A program made the translations under genes and the position numbers. DNA of 64,000 nt from Eretmocerus hayati (taxonomy: Eukaryota > Arthropoda > Insecta > Hymenoptera > Aphelinidae). The stretch covers positions 77,614,748-77,678,747 of the forward strand of contig CM056742.1 of assembly GCA_029851415.1 (NCBI GenBank), in the 5' to 3' direction. Shown piece after piece: positions 45,345 through 56,780 of the stretch. The notes beneath the pieces are model-generated. The model searched no databases. It worked only from the letters and a program-made list of their open reading frames with translations, and was not told where the DNA came from. Every line of letters starts with the position of its first letter. The first letter of the stretch is position 1.

Positions 45345-45414
45345 TGATTGGGGCTCGAACCTCCACCTTTTACGTGTGAGTCCGTGAATTTACCCCGATG
45401 CTACCACGCTCCTC
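45345..45414 (-). other. tRNA-like pol III box segment in the right arm
   Basis: On the minus strand GAGCGTGGTAGCATCGGGG (A-box-like) and GGAGGTTCGAGCCCC (B box) are both kept although the arms differ at many positions around them. In this copy the D-arm-like bases are closer to a real A box than in the left arm. Confidence 0.5.
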
Positions 45415-45810
45415 ACAATGATTTGTTGAGATTCTGTATATAAAGAGCCCATAAGGTGTACGATACTTTGCAGATAACATACAGATTTCAATAATCCTTG
45501 TTATCAGAAGCGCTCTCATCATTTTTGGAAGTGAGCCTCACATTCTATGCAGTTAACCAAAGGTATCAATTAAATGGACAGTGAAATTGATTCGAATTTC
45601 CACCAAATCAAATAGCGACTTATAGGTAGTTGTCGTGTGATCCTCTCGCATTCAGAGGCTACATTACAAGATTTTACGCGATGAGAGAAAAAGTATGGCA
45701 TCAAATTTGTGCACCGCTACGCTCTTGATTCCCCAATGAATGTTTGCCATGCTGTATATGCCGGAGCAACAATTTCGAATTGCTGCGTAATATACGAGCA
45801 TAATTGAGAA

Positions 45811-46971
45811 TTCGCTATGTCCAAGTTGCTGAAGGGCGCCTCTTACGGCTGAATCGCGCATTGAAGAACGGGGGCACGTGCGCACGACTACACTTACATG
45901 CTTTCACGCAAGAACACCGAGCCCACGAACTCAGCAAAAAATACAACTAATATCGCTCTACTCGCGACAGGCTTTGCTATTTTACACTCTCATCATAAAC
46001 TTCGCTACTACTCACTCTCAAGTAAACTTTGACCATCGACACTGTGGTTGAGACTCACAATAATCTGTATGGACTCACGTCGATCTCGCACTGACCTATT
46101 TCAGAATGATTAGCCGATTGACGGAGTTGATGTGGAAAGTAGTCAGCAGCAGACGCCATCGACACCGTAGGTCTATACCTATTAGGGAGTGCGTTATTTT
46201 CTAACTTTCGAATCCCCACGATACCATCGTGAATTTTCGATCTTTGATGTAGAAGAATGGGAAAAACTTCTGTCGCGCCCTGTGCGACGTATCCCGCTTT
46301 GCCGCTCGAATATCATTTTGAGATTGAAAACCCTATACTCAAAATTTCGCCCTCCCCAACCTCTGTACCTCTGGGAGCACTGTGATTTCCCATGGCTCCT
46401 CTTGGATCATGAAAAATATCAAAATACACTATTTCGACGTGAAATTCCACGAGGAACACGATGAATTTGTCCGTTTTGAATTTCTATGTGACCCCGGACG
46501 ATATTGGTAATTCTTTGAAAGAATCACTAATATCACGCTGGAGCCACTTCGAAACTCGGAACTGATACTTTCATTGTGTCCTCGTGAAATTTGACGTCGA
46601 AATGGTGTATTTCGATATTTTTCATGGTTCAAGAAGGGTCATGAAAGATCAAAGAAATCCCAGAGGCACGGAGGGCTGGGAGGGCGAAATTCTCAGAATA
46701 GGGTTTTCAATGTGAGAATGAAGCTCGAGCGGCAAAACAGAATACGTCGCACAGGGCGCGGCAGAAGTTTTTTCTCATTTTTTTATATCAAAAATGAAAA
46801 ATTCACGATGGTATCGTGGAAAATAGAAAATTGGAAAATAACGCACACCTATATATACGCAGTTGACGCGCTGCTCTCCTGTCGCTGGCCCCCTTGTTTT
46901 CGTATTGTGTTCGGCCACCGCGAGCCCTACAGTCAGACTTTTTGCTGCCAGATAAAGGTGGACAGAGCGAA
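45811..46971. mobile_element. 1.16 kb insertion in the right arm, TTCGCTMTGTCCA ends
   Basis: The left arm of the 8.3 kb element is continuous where the right arm has this extra DNA. Its ends are inverted: TTCGCTATGTCCA at 45811 and the mirror of TTCGCTCTGTCCA ending at 46971. It holds a CpG-rich stretch near 45840-45900 and the MITE at 46185-46849. No coding frame stands out. Confidence 0.6.
46185..46849. mobile_element. 0.66 kb fold-back MITE, TSD TA
   Basis: It has GTGCGTTATTTTC and its mirror GAAAATAACGCAC at the ends, flanked by TA at 46183-46184 and 46850-46851. The arms continue through CACGATACCATCGTGAATTTT and CGCCCTGTGCGACGTAT to a centre near 46510, so it is a whole-length fold-back. 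There is no ORF. Confidence 0.8.
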
Positions 46972-48504
46972 TAGCCGAGCTTGCACGCCGATCAATTGGG
47001 AGCACTCCGTAAAAATCTAGGCGCGGTAGCAATTTCTTTCTCACCCGTTTCATATTTTTTGCTTCCCGTTGCACAAAAGAGAACCTCGCACGGAAAATCA
47101 GGGGTTAGTTCAGAAAAATTCAGCGTGGCGCCTCAGATAAGAACAGAGATGGGTAGTTTCTCATCTTTGCTGAGCGCGGCGCGTGAAATCTGCCTGCTAG
47201 TTTCCCTCCGTGCTGAGAGCTATCCACTGAGAGCAAGATTTGGCGATCCTTGCGTCATCTTGTGGACAACCTAGATCCAACTAGAAAAGTGATAACCGAC
47301 TCTTGCCATGGGTCATTTTGAAAGTCTTGGGAAAATCTATGATTCGACCACTGGCAAAAGTCGATTCTTGTACTCCTCATAGGAGCTACAGCGAAGGGAA
47401 AATGAGCACTTTGTTGAAAAATCGAAACTTTGAGAGTGAAATACTAAGAACCTCGATAATATTTATCGACCAAATTTCTCCCGTATGTTTCTTGAAGCGT
47501 CTGCTTATACCAGAAGAATTTTTTGGGGGAACACCTTTTTTCTTTCCTTTTCTCAATGCATCCCAAAATGCCTTTATTTGTAATTCTCTCAAATACGTCA
47601 TCATTGCCTATGGCCGCATATGAATCGAGCCATGCAAAAAGGGACCTAAGCGCCATTTTTTCCGAAATTGAAGTTAGGTGATATTTGCATTCTTTGAACA
47701 TTCCTCCATCACCTGCATATGAAATCTTCCCGATATGACCAATCCCTGAGACCCGATCCATGCAAAAAGGGACCCAAGTACAGGATATGGAGCCCTTTTT
47801 ACATGGATCGATAGAAGAACCTACAAAAACTAATACTTACGCACTGTATCAACACATCTATCACTCACACAATTGATCGCTGTGATTCTTGGCGCCAGTT
47901 GGTCGACGAGCTAAATGTTTACATCTTGCAACGCCTCGAATGATGTATAGGCATAGAGGTGTATACTCTCCGCTCTGAACTCAACTCGAATTTCGAAATG
48001 ATCAAAAAGTGCTGTAGTATCTACTGTATCATCCGATAGCTCTGCAGACGTTGATTTTGTCTGTCTCATAGTGTGTAAAATCTAGAATATGGATTGTGAC
48101 AGTAATAACGATGGCAAAAAACGGAAAAACTGTAGCGATCCTTCATCTTGGGCACGGGATGAGAGGAAGAGATCGAAAACGTGTGGCGAGCCTTTTTCAA
48201 ATAGCCAAATATGAATGCATTCATAGATTTATAGATCTTATGAATGTTAATGTTACGAGCTGTGGGTTATATTTGCCGAGTCCAAAATGGACATCATTTT
48301 GGCCATCTGAGTGCAGGAGGCCGTGAGCATGGTTCTACTCATTCTAGCTCGCAAATGAAACATTGGGCTGGAATGGAGATTCGAACATACTTTTCCGACT
48401 CAAAATGACCATTCAAACACAATTTTGAGGTCAGTTTAGCTCCAGAATGTCGTCTAGTGCCTCAGTGGTGTCAGAACCCGTCGACAAAATGTAAGTACTT
48501 AAGG

Positions 48505-49610
48505 AGCAGAGGCGTTATTTTCAGTCATCTCCGAACATGTTTAAGATGGGAATCGCATGTTTTGTGGGTCATTGCACGATTTTTTCCACAATTCGAGGAC
48601 ATGCTCAACATAGGCTCCCGCATGCTCAGGGTTGGGGGGAAACTGTTGGAAATTATAGTTATACGTTGTCAATATACTTTCTGATTGTTTCCTTAGGTAG
48701 ACAGGTCCTTACGATAGTCTCACATTCGTACAATGTGATGGAACCATCGGAAAAACCTTCGTTTGGGACGAAAAGTGGGTAAATTCTCACCCGCGCATAC
48801 ACCCAAGTGTCTAAAAATACTGCAAAAGGGTAGTCTCTTGATGTTCAAACATCATTTGATCAATTCTAGGTGTGGGCACAATCCTGTCAAGGTGCTATTT
48901 CCACTTCATGTCCTTGGATTATGGAAAAAATCGCGCAATGACCCACAAAACATGTGATTTCTATCTTGTGCATGCTCGAAGATTACTGAAAATACCGCAG
49001 AGGGGTCCATTAGATGTGCCCGGAGGCTGACAGATCGGTTTTCCGGTGGACAAGGCCCCAGATAGATTCTACGTGGGAAAATAATTTACCCCGGCCAACT
49101 TCTCACGGGTGAAAGAGCTCAACACAGGCTCCCGCATGCTCAGAGGTGGAGGGAAACTATTGGAAATTATGGTTATACGTTGTAAATATACTTTCTGATT
49201 GTTCCCTCGGGAAGTCAGGACCTTACGATAGTCTCACATTCGTACAATGTGATGGAACCATCGGGGAACCCTCCGTTTTGGACGAGAAGTGGGTAAATTT
49301 TCACTCGCGCATACACCCAAGTGTCTAAATATACTGCGATAAGGTAGTTCCTTGATGTTCAAACATCATTTGATCGATTCTAGGTGTGGACACAATCCTG
49401 TCAAGGTGCTATTCCCACTTCATATCCTCAAATTGTGGAAAAGATCGTGCGATGACCCACAAAACATGCGAGTCCCATCTTGTGCATGCTCGGAGATGAC
49501 TGAAAATACCGCAGAGGGGTCTATTGGATGTGCCCGGAGGCTGAAAAATCAGTTCCCCCGGTGGACAAGGCCCCAGATAGATTCTACGCGGGGAAATAAT
49601 TTACCCCGGC
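48505..49610 (+). repeat. 514-bp tandem duplication of a small fold-back unit
   Basis: Two copies with constant offset 514: GGCTCCCGCATGCTCAG at 48613 and 49127, CCGCAGAGGGG at 48995 and 49509, with GTGATGGAACCATCGG in each. Within a unit, CATGTTTTGTGGGTCATTGC (48556 region) is mirrored near 48940 and GTTATTTTCAGTCATC is mirrored near 48990, so the unit is itself a fold-back with about 100-bp arms. Confidence 0.75.
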
Positions 49611-49629
49611 TATCTTATTCCTGTTAACT

Positions 49630-51244
49630 TCCACGATATCAATCCCTAGATGGACTGGATCCATCAGTGAATCATGTTCTTGTGAACTACTTGGCTTGTC
49701 CGATTCTTCGAACGTGGGACTTTGTGCTGTTGTGTACCTGAAAATAAGATATCGTAACAACGTTCAAGTGACACTCCTCCAGGCTCAAACTCGAGTTGCT
49801 CCGCTCGATAAGCCTAAAAATACGAGATGAGAGCTCTGCGCTGCGCTTGTGTTCGCTGAGCTCATGAACAAAGTCAAATCCTCTCTGGCAGTACCAAATG
49901 TCAGTTGCCATGTTTGGTCAGACAGTATGAATGTGCTATACTGGTTGGATGACCGCTCATCTCGATGTCCGACTTTCATTGCAAACCGTTGTGCCCAAAT
50001 CACGACCCTGCTGACTGATGTGAAGTGGAGATATGTAGAATTGAAGCAGAATCCTGCTGACTTAGGCAGCCGTGGTTGTTTTCCTGATGAGTTAGCTAAC
50101 CTATCTCTATGGTGGGATCGGCGAGATTGGCTAACCTTGCCTGTCTCTGAATGGCCTTATCCAGAATCACTCGCCAAGAAATCAAAAAATTCGCAGCCAT
50201 TGCTCAATCTTGTACCCTCTGTGGATATCGTAAATAGCCTTCCTATATCTGGCGGTATTTTGACCCCGTTTAACCACTTGCTCAGTGACATTCCGTCTTA
50301 CTCTAGACTGATATCCGTCACTGCCTATATTTTTCGCTAATTGTCCAAAATCAATCCCAACCTATTTGTCCCTGATAAGCAGCCTATTTTGATACGAAAT
50401 CAGCCTTGCGCTCGAGTATCAGAATGTGGTACCAATTTCCTCACTTATGAAGAGAAAGAGCGTGCAAAGTTAGCATGGGTCTCTTTCATCCAACATTCTG
50501 TCTATCCAAGAGAAATCAACCTCATCTCAGCTGCTTCATTTCTATCGAAAGGCCATGAGTAGCTCAAACTCTCACCAATCGTTGTCCATGGATTCCTGCG
50601 AATGCGTGGGAGATTGGAAGATTCGGCTCTCTCCACAAGTCAGAAACATCCAATCATACTTTTATTCGACCATCGATTCATCGAAATAGTAGGCAGGCGA
50701 TTCCATGCCATAACATTGCACGGTGGTACCCAGATAACAGTTGCCACACTATGCCGAGAGTTCTGGATTATCAAAGGTCGTCAAGCCGTCAAACGATCTA
50801 TTACCAATGTGAATCTGCATTAAATACCAAGCGTCACCTGCCTACCAACTTATGGGACAGCTGCCACCTTGCCGTGTTCAGGTTTCACGACAATCTTTCA
50901 AAGTTGGAGTCGATTACGCGGGCCCGTTGTTACTCCGCATGGCTCCTGAACGAGGTCACAAATCTCACAAAGGCTATATTGCCGTCTTTGTCTGTCTATG
51001 TACACGTGCCCTGTACCTTGAAGCCGTCTCGGACTCCACGTCCTCCGGTTTCAGAGCTGCCTTTATCAGAATGACTTCACGTAGGGGCCATCGCTCAGAT
51101 GTCTACTCGGATCAAGCCTCGAATTTCCATGGTGCTGCTCGTGAGTTGGAACAACTTTTCCCCGAGTCCTTCCAGACACTCAACGAGATAATCTCGTCCG
51201 TGGCTGAACTCTCGACTAATTGGTATTCTATCCTCCCAGCTGCA
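49630..51244 (+). pseudogene. BEL/Pao retrotransposon pol: RNase H and integrase, broken
   Basis: The co-linear pieces start near 49640 with an IPRW segment and LGLSDSS, go through the RNase H region (WSDSMNVLYWL, ANRCAQI, NPADLGSRG, LWWDRRDWL at 49849-50340), an inter-domain part (50341-50562), the integrase H/H-C/C region (KHPIILL, FWIIKGRQ at 50602-50823) and the integrase core (GVDYAGP, then a SDQASNFHGA catalytic segment at 50852-51200). There are several stops and frame changes, including one at about 49830. The 5' part with protease and reverse transcriptase is missing. The reading resumes at 56241. Confidence 0.85.
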
Positions 51245-54200
51245 ACGTCTGCAATTTTCAGATAATTTTAAAAGTTTCAAAAGTAAGAATTTTTAGTCAG
51301 CCACTTGTGCAGATGACCATCAGACCAGTCGTGTAAGTAGAATCATATGTGTTGGTGTCGGTAAAACTAATACTAACCCATATATGCTTGCAATTTTGTG
51401 TATTAACCACCGTGCATATATATATGCTAGGGTGGTCCTTATTTCCCAAGTTTCACAGATCCTTTCTCCCCCCCTCTGGATACCTTCTTTGAGCCGAAAA
51501 AACATGGGGAAAATTTTCCCCGAGCCCCTAGAGAGTGATTGATTAGTGCCTCAAAGAGCATCTTGCTTTGAAATTCAAGTAAAAAATAACGCTTTTTGTG
51601 ATTTTTCTGTCCCTATGTTCAAGCTCTTGGAATTTAGTGTTTCTTCGCGAATGTAAAAGTGGGGATACATGTTTTCACGTAAAATTTGATGCTGAATCGA
51701 ATTTCATCGTGACATTTGAACTAGGATGCCACCCAATACTCGTAAATTGCGTTGTTTGACGCGGAAAACATTTTTAGCGCGACTTTGTCATCTCATTCGA
51801 GTGTCTCAGGCGTCACTTACTCCCTCAAGATTAATCGTAACCACCTATTTTCATGTAGAAAAAGACGCTGAATTGGAATCCATCATTATTTCCTAGGTAT
51901 AATGTCGCCTGAAATGAGAAAGATGCGTTTTTCCACGAGAAAGCACCTCAAGCGAGTCTTTCACGCCCGAATCGAGTGTCTCAGGCGTCACTCACTCTCT
52001 CGAGATCAATACGAACGACCCAATTTCATGTAAAAAAACACGCTGAATTGGAATCCATCGTTATTTCTCAGGTATAATGTCGCCCAACGTGAGAAAAATG
52101 TGTTTTTCCACCAAGGGAGCACCCTAAGCTCATCTTTCACCCGGGAATCGAGTGTCTCAGGCGTCACTTAAATCTAATCTATCTCGATCTAAACGACCTG
52201 ATTTCATGTAAAAACCACGCTGAATCAAACTGCATTGTTATTTCTCAGGTACAACGACGGTTAACGTAAGGAAAATCCGTTTTTCTTACAGAAGGCACCC
52301 AAATCCACGAAAGATGACGAATTCTTGGGTAAAATTCATAAAAAGTCTGGAATCAACCGAGTCGATTTGAGAGACAGCTCAAAGTCCCTACAAACCATTG
52401 TGATTCTCAAAGAACTTAGTCATCATTCTCCACCAGAATATTTTGACACTCGACACAAATAGGGATATCATGAGTCAAAAGGATTTACAGCTCAGGCATC
52501 TATTGGAAAAAAAATTTACGATATCTGATTCGGATGGGATAGTCGATACTCTTTACCACGCTTTGACTAGAGAGATACATTTATAAACAAAGGTGGAGAT
52601 ATCGAGTGACTCAAGTTAACAACATAACACGAGTCCTCGACTCATAAAATCATGAAGATCTTTCCTCTTCGATCCTCATCTTTTTCAGAACGGTCATCTT
52701 ACTTGCATCTGGATACTGTCTTTCATCCCTTGTTAAACTTAGCTGTATAGAATGTAACTGAGCTTCTGGTATATTTTGGCTCTGGAAATCATGGTCACAG
52801 CAGAAGACTTTTTTGTATAGTCAGATTCGACATGGATTCAGACTTGAAAGTATATCAGATAGTAATTTAGGGAAGCATTGCAATTCCAGTATCTCGATGG
52901 GTTCCCCAGAGACCTACTTATTCGCAACTCACTAAAATTTCACGACAGCTTGACGTTGCTCGTCGTAAACTGCCAAAACGACCGACGTGAATCGACGCTG
53001 ACAAAAGGCTGGGAGCAGGGCCTGGACTACTGGAGCGGCCATAGGATCCCATTTTCCCATAAAATGCTAGGATTGCAAAGCGTGTAAGGTTTGGTTCGAT
53101 GACCGGCCGCAACGCACGAGCAAGGGGCGCTACAATCTTCGCGTGAGATAGGGACCTTACCCGTGAGGGTTGGGTTGGAGTTAGCCCGATTGATCTCTTT
53201 CTGGATTAGGTTGCCAGAGTGCATAGACGTTCGTGTACGGGATACTTTCATCTCGCGCTGATTAGAGGTGATTCCAACAAGACGCCATTGATGAATTCGA
53301 TTCAGCCTAGATCTTCATACGATAGTGAGCGCCTTTAGGAATGGTTGTGCAGAGAGTTTGTCACGGATCCCGGAAATCCCATATGAGGCCAAGTGAGACA
53401 GTTTTTCGATTTTGGCAGGAACTCTTTCTTAGGTCTCTTTACAGAGACCAATTTCACGACAGAAATGATGGTGAACTCTGATTTGGCATGGGTTTGGAAC
53501 GTTCTGACCATTCCTACGTGAGTCAGTGACTGCCGAGACCCTCAAATCAAACGGAAGAGACACATTGGTCAATTCACATTGGTCTCGAGAGAGTGAGTGA
53601 CGCCTGAGACACTCAATTCGGGGGTGGAAGATGCGCTTAGGATGCTTTCTGGGTGGAAAAACGCTTTTGTTTCACGTTAGCCATCGTTGTTACTGAGGAA
53701 TGATGATGAATTTCGATTCAATGTGGTTTTTCACATGGAATCAGGTCGTTAAGATCAATCTCGAGAAAGTGAGGGAAGCCTGAGACACTCGATTCCCGCG
53801 TGAAAGATAAGCTTAGGTAGCTTCCTTGGTGGAAAAACGCATTTTTCTCACTTCAGGCGACATTATACCTGAGAAATAACGATGGATTCCAATTCAGCGT
53901 GTTTTTTCACATGAAATTAGGTCATTCGTATTGATCTCGAGAGGATGAGTGACGCCTGCGACGCTCGATTCGGGCGTGGAAGACTCGCTTAAAGTGCTTT
54001 CTCGGTGGAAAAATGCATTTTTCTCAAGTTGGGCGACATTATACCGAGGAAATAACGATGGATTTCAATTCAGCGTCTTTTTTTACATGGAAATAGGTGG
54101 TTTAAATTAATCTTGAGGGGGTAAGTGACGCCTGAGACACTCGAATGAGATGGAAAGTCGCGCTAGAAATGTTTTCCGGGTCGGAAAACGCAATTTACGA

Positions 54201-56130
54201 GTATTGGGTGGCATCCTAGTTCAAATGTCACGATGAAATTCGATTCAGCATCAAATTTTACGTGAAAACATGTATCCCCACTTTTACATTGGCGAAGAAA
54301 CACTAAGTTTCAAGAGCTCGAACATAGGGACCGAAAAATCACAAAAAGCGTTATTTTTTACTTGAATTTCAAAGCAAGATGCTCTTTGAGGCACTATTAA
54401 ATCACTCTCTAGGGGCTCGGGGAAAATTTTCCCCATGTTTTTTCGGCTCAAAGAAGGTATCCAAAGGGGGGGGGGGGAGAAAGGATCTGTGAAACTTGGG
54501 AAATAAGGACCACCCTAATATATGCACGCTCGATCAATTCCATCGCATCGCTCGTCATAACATATATTTAAAACCAATATAGATCCATACCCTTTCCAAT
54601 CGATTCCTCATCGATTCATTTATACTATAATTCAACCAATCGATCCCGATATTCGGAATCGATATTTGCATGTAATGGTAATTACGCGTGTCTATGTCGA
54701 CGCAGGGTCCAAGCCGCCGAAATGTGTCTCGGAGTGGGGCTCTGGCCGTCCGAGGGTATATGAATTGTTGCCGCGAGCAAAGCTCGCTCTCTTGTTCCTG
54801 AAAAGCCAAAGTGGCAATACTTCCGAAAATCTATATACCCACGAACGAGCAGGTCTCCCCGAGACACGAGTAAGTCATCGCCCGGATGCGATATTATATT
54901 AGAATGTAAAGAATTCCACCATAAGGCATCCTCGAGATGTATTTGGAATGTGATTAGGCAACAATCGCGGCCCCGGTATGAATAAACCTGCATAGACAGG
55001 GACGAAATACTTGGGCATTGTATTAGCTCGCGGTGGCTCATAAAACATAAAATCCAGGCACACTGCCAAGCGTGAGTCGGCCGTCTCTTTACCCAGGATG
55101 GGGAATTGACTCACGACCGGCCCGCATTACCCAGTGCTTATGGATCGTGTAGGTTTTCACAAGTAGGAAATTTTGCCGTGTCCGCGCCGGAAAACCATCT
55201 TTTTTATAATCCAAATCTGTGCGATGAGCCGAAAATCACGCGTATTCGAGTCTTTGCGGTGGTCCGAACACCGTCATATAATAATTTATTACACACAAAG
55301 TCAATAGGAAATTTGGTAGGAAACAGATCACACTTATTATATGGTACAGATAGACGAAGCAGTTAGTATTTAAATATTGCATATAAAATCTTATAGAATC
55401 CTGAAATCATCAATATATGGACAATTTCTATTATTTCCTATGTACACGGTTGAGACTGTGGTTTGAAATATAATCAGAATCAATAAATGATCAAGTTAAT
55501 CGAACGACACTCTTTTCATGAGAAATCATCCTGATAATTTTCTTCCCCAATATTATTTTGAATATTTTCAGGTCCTCCCTCTTAAAATCAAAGTTTTTGC
55601 CTGAGTGCCACTTAGATATATACAATATCGATCAGAAAGCAGTATTAGATCGATAGATTCCAATTATATATTCAAGATATCACGATATCCTGCATGACTG
55701 TTTTAAAGATAGAATTTTCATAAAATTAACGTCTGATCAGGCACACGCATGGGTAAGCCGATTTTTCTGGGCTATATTATCGTTTGGGCATGTAATATAA
55801 TCCAGTATCTTTCATTTGAGTCCACATGCATATAGCCATAGCAAAAATTGCCTGTGTACCAGCGTGCGTATCGATTGAAATGTAGAAATACGAAATTTCG
55901 ATATGATTCACTTATGAGCTTATCTTGCTTATATAAAACGATATATTCATGCTTGAAATAATTTTCTTTGAATAACATGTAGCCATAGCATGCCCTTTTG
56001 GCTAGTATAATTCGAATGCAGATTTTCCCAGCAGCAGCATCCCCGATTCATCGATCGAAAATACGAGGTGTTCGATCGATCCGAGTAACACGTAAGTAGC
56101 TGTTCCAGCGCAAGCAGGGTAGCAGAGCGG

Positions 56131-56164
<34 letters not shown>

Positions 56165-56240
56165 GCAAATGGTAAGCTATGCAACTCATTTGCTCGGCAA
56201 ATCATTAGTAATATAAGTATACTAATATCCCAACCTCGCA
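51245..56240. mobile_element. 5.0 kb insertion inside the BEL integrase
   Basis: Integrase residues stop at about 51244 (SILPAA) and continue at 56241 (ASPHFGG), which together fit the conserved segment of BEL integrases. About 5 kb of unrelated DNA lies between, including the 3.1 kb fold-back element. The remaining left 0.18 kb and right 1.7 kb have no recognised ends or genes. A (TA)n run is at 56136-56161. A long intron is less likely in a retroelement. Confidence 0.7.
51430..54515. mobile_element. 3.1 kb fold-back element with tandem repeats in its arms, TSD TA
   Basis: The ends are GGGTGGTCCTTATTTCCC and its mirror GGGAAATAAGGACCACCC, flanked by TA at 51428-51429 and 54516-54517. The arms of about 0.85 kb each contain three or four 175-bp tandem units marked by GAGTGTCTCAGGCGTCACT (51799, 51974, 52150; mirrored at about 53607, 53780, 53950, 54127). 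The centre 52300-53580 is unique AT-rich DNA without a credible transposase. TA duplication suggests a Tc1/mariner-type mover. Confidence 0.8.
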
Positions 56241-56780
56241 CAGCCTCGCCTCATTTCGGAGGCATTCGGAAAGCTGCAGTCAAGTCAGTCAAACACCATC
56301 TCAACCGAGTTGTGAGGAAAACAAGCTCACATACGAAGAATTATCAACACTTCCATGCCAAGTAGAAGCAATTCTGAATTTTCGTCCTATCACTCCTCTT
56401 ACGATGGACCTTTGGATGCAACGCCCCTCACACCTGCGCATTTTATGATCCAATCGGACTCATACATTGTTCCAGAACCAGATCTCACAAGCAAGTGGAT
56501 ACCACCACTTAAACGTTGGCTCTTAGTACAACAGTTGCAGCAAAACTTTTGGACGCGCTGGTCAACTGAGTACCTTCAAACTCTGCAGGAACGCGAAAAG
56601 TGGGCGTTACCATCATCGAACCTCAAAGTGGGCGACCTAGTTTTCATCAAGGACGAGTGCACTCCAGCTGCTCGTAGGCCGTTGGCTCGTGTGATACAAG
56701 TGCACCAAGGCCGAGACAAACGTACCAGAGTTGCGACATTATGCACTGCGACCACCGATTTACAACGACCAATCCAGTAA
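56241..56780 (+). pseudogene. BEL/Pao integrase C-terminal part and pol end
   Basis: Resumes with SPHFGGIRKAAVKSVKHHL, then the family-typical LTPAHFMI, EPDLTSKW, QQNFWTRWSTEYLQTLQ, NLKVGDLVFIKDE and LARVIQVHQGRDKRTRVATL segments, ending in TAA. One frame change lies near 56340-56400. These are the integrase C-terminal beta-barrel and tail. They follow the 49630-51244 fragment in the same orientation, so both belong to one element. Confidence 0.85.

Larger units (their letters stand above)
38866..47207. mobile_element. 8.3 kb element with about 1.4 kb terminal inverted repeats
   Basis: The left arm 38866-40306 is mirrored by 44718-45810 plus 46972-47207. Landmarks: GCAAGCAGATTCCAC at 38880 against the mirror near 47180, GGGAAGCAAAAAATT at 39005 against 47060, CCCAATTGGCTGGCGTGCC at 39070 against 46985, the tRNA-like segments, and TTCTTGCGGGATGTTG at 40261 against 44750. 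The interior 40307-44717 is about 4.4 kb. The right arm carries a 1.16 kb insertion. The arms differ by substitutions and small indels, so it is old. Long inverted repeats recall Polintons, but I find no polymerase, integrase or ATPase in the interior. Confidence 0.75.
44718..47207 (-). repeat. Right terminal inverted repeat, interrupted
   Basis: Mirror of 38866-40306. Continuity breaks at 45811-46971, where the second-level insertion lies. It contains the second tRNA-like segment at 45345-45414. Confidence 0.7.
38555..48512 (+). mobile_element. Left half of a 2.1 kb fold-back family, split by an 8.3 kb insertion
   Basis: 38555-38865 matches 59080-59385 (GATTCTGGAGCAAGCTG, then GTACTTGGGCGCATT) and 47208-48512 matches 59390-60140 in the same orientation (GAGAGCAA, GTGATAA...CGACT, GGTCAGTTTAGCTC, CAGAACCCGTCGACA). 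The two parts are therefore one diverged copy interrupted by 38866-47207. A further unrelated insertion seems present around 47545-48240, with repeated CATGCAAAAAGGGAC motifs at 47628, 47758 and inverted near 47795. Confidence 0.65.

Noticed and set aside
51245..56240. Large intron in a domesticated BEL-derived host gene
   Set aside because: The coding parts on both sides have stops and frameshifts, so a functional spliced gene is not supported.
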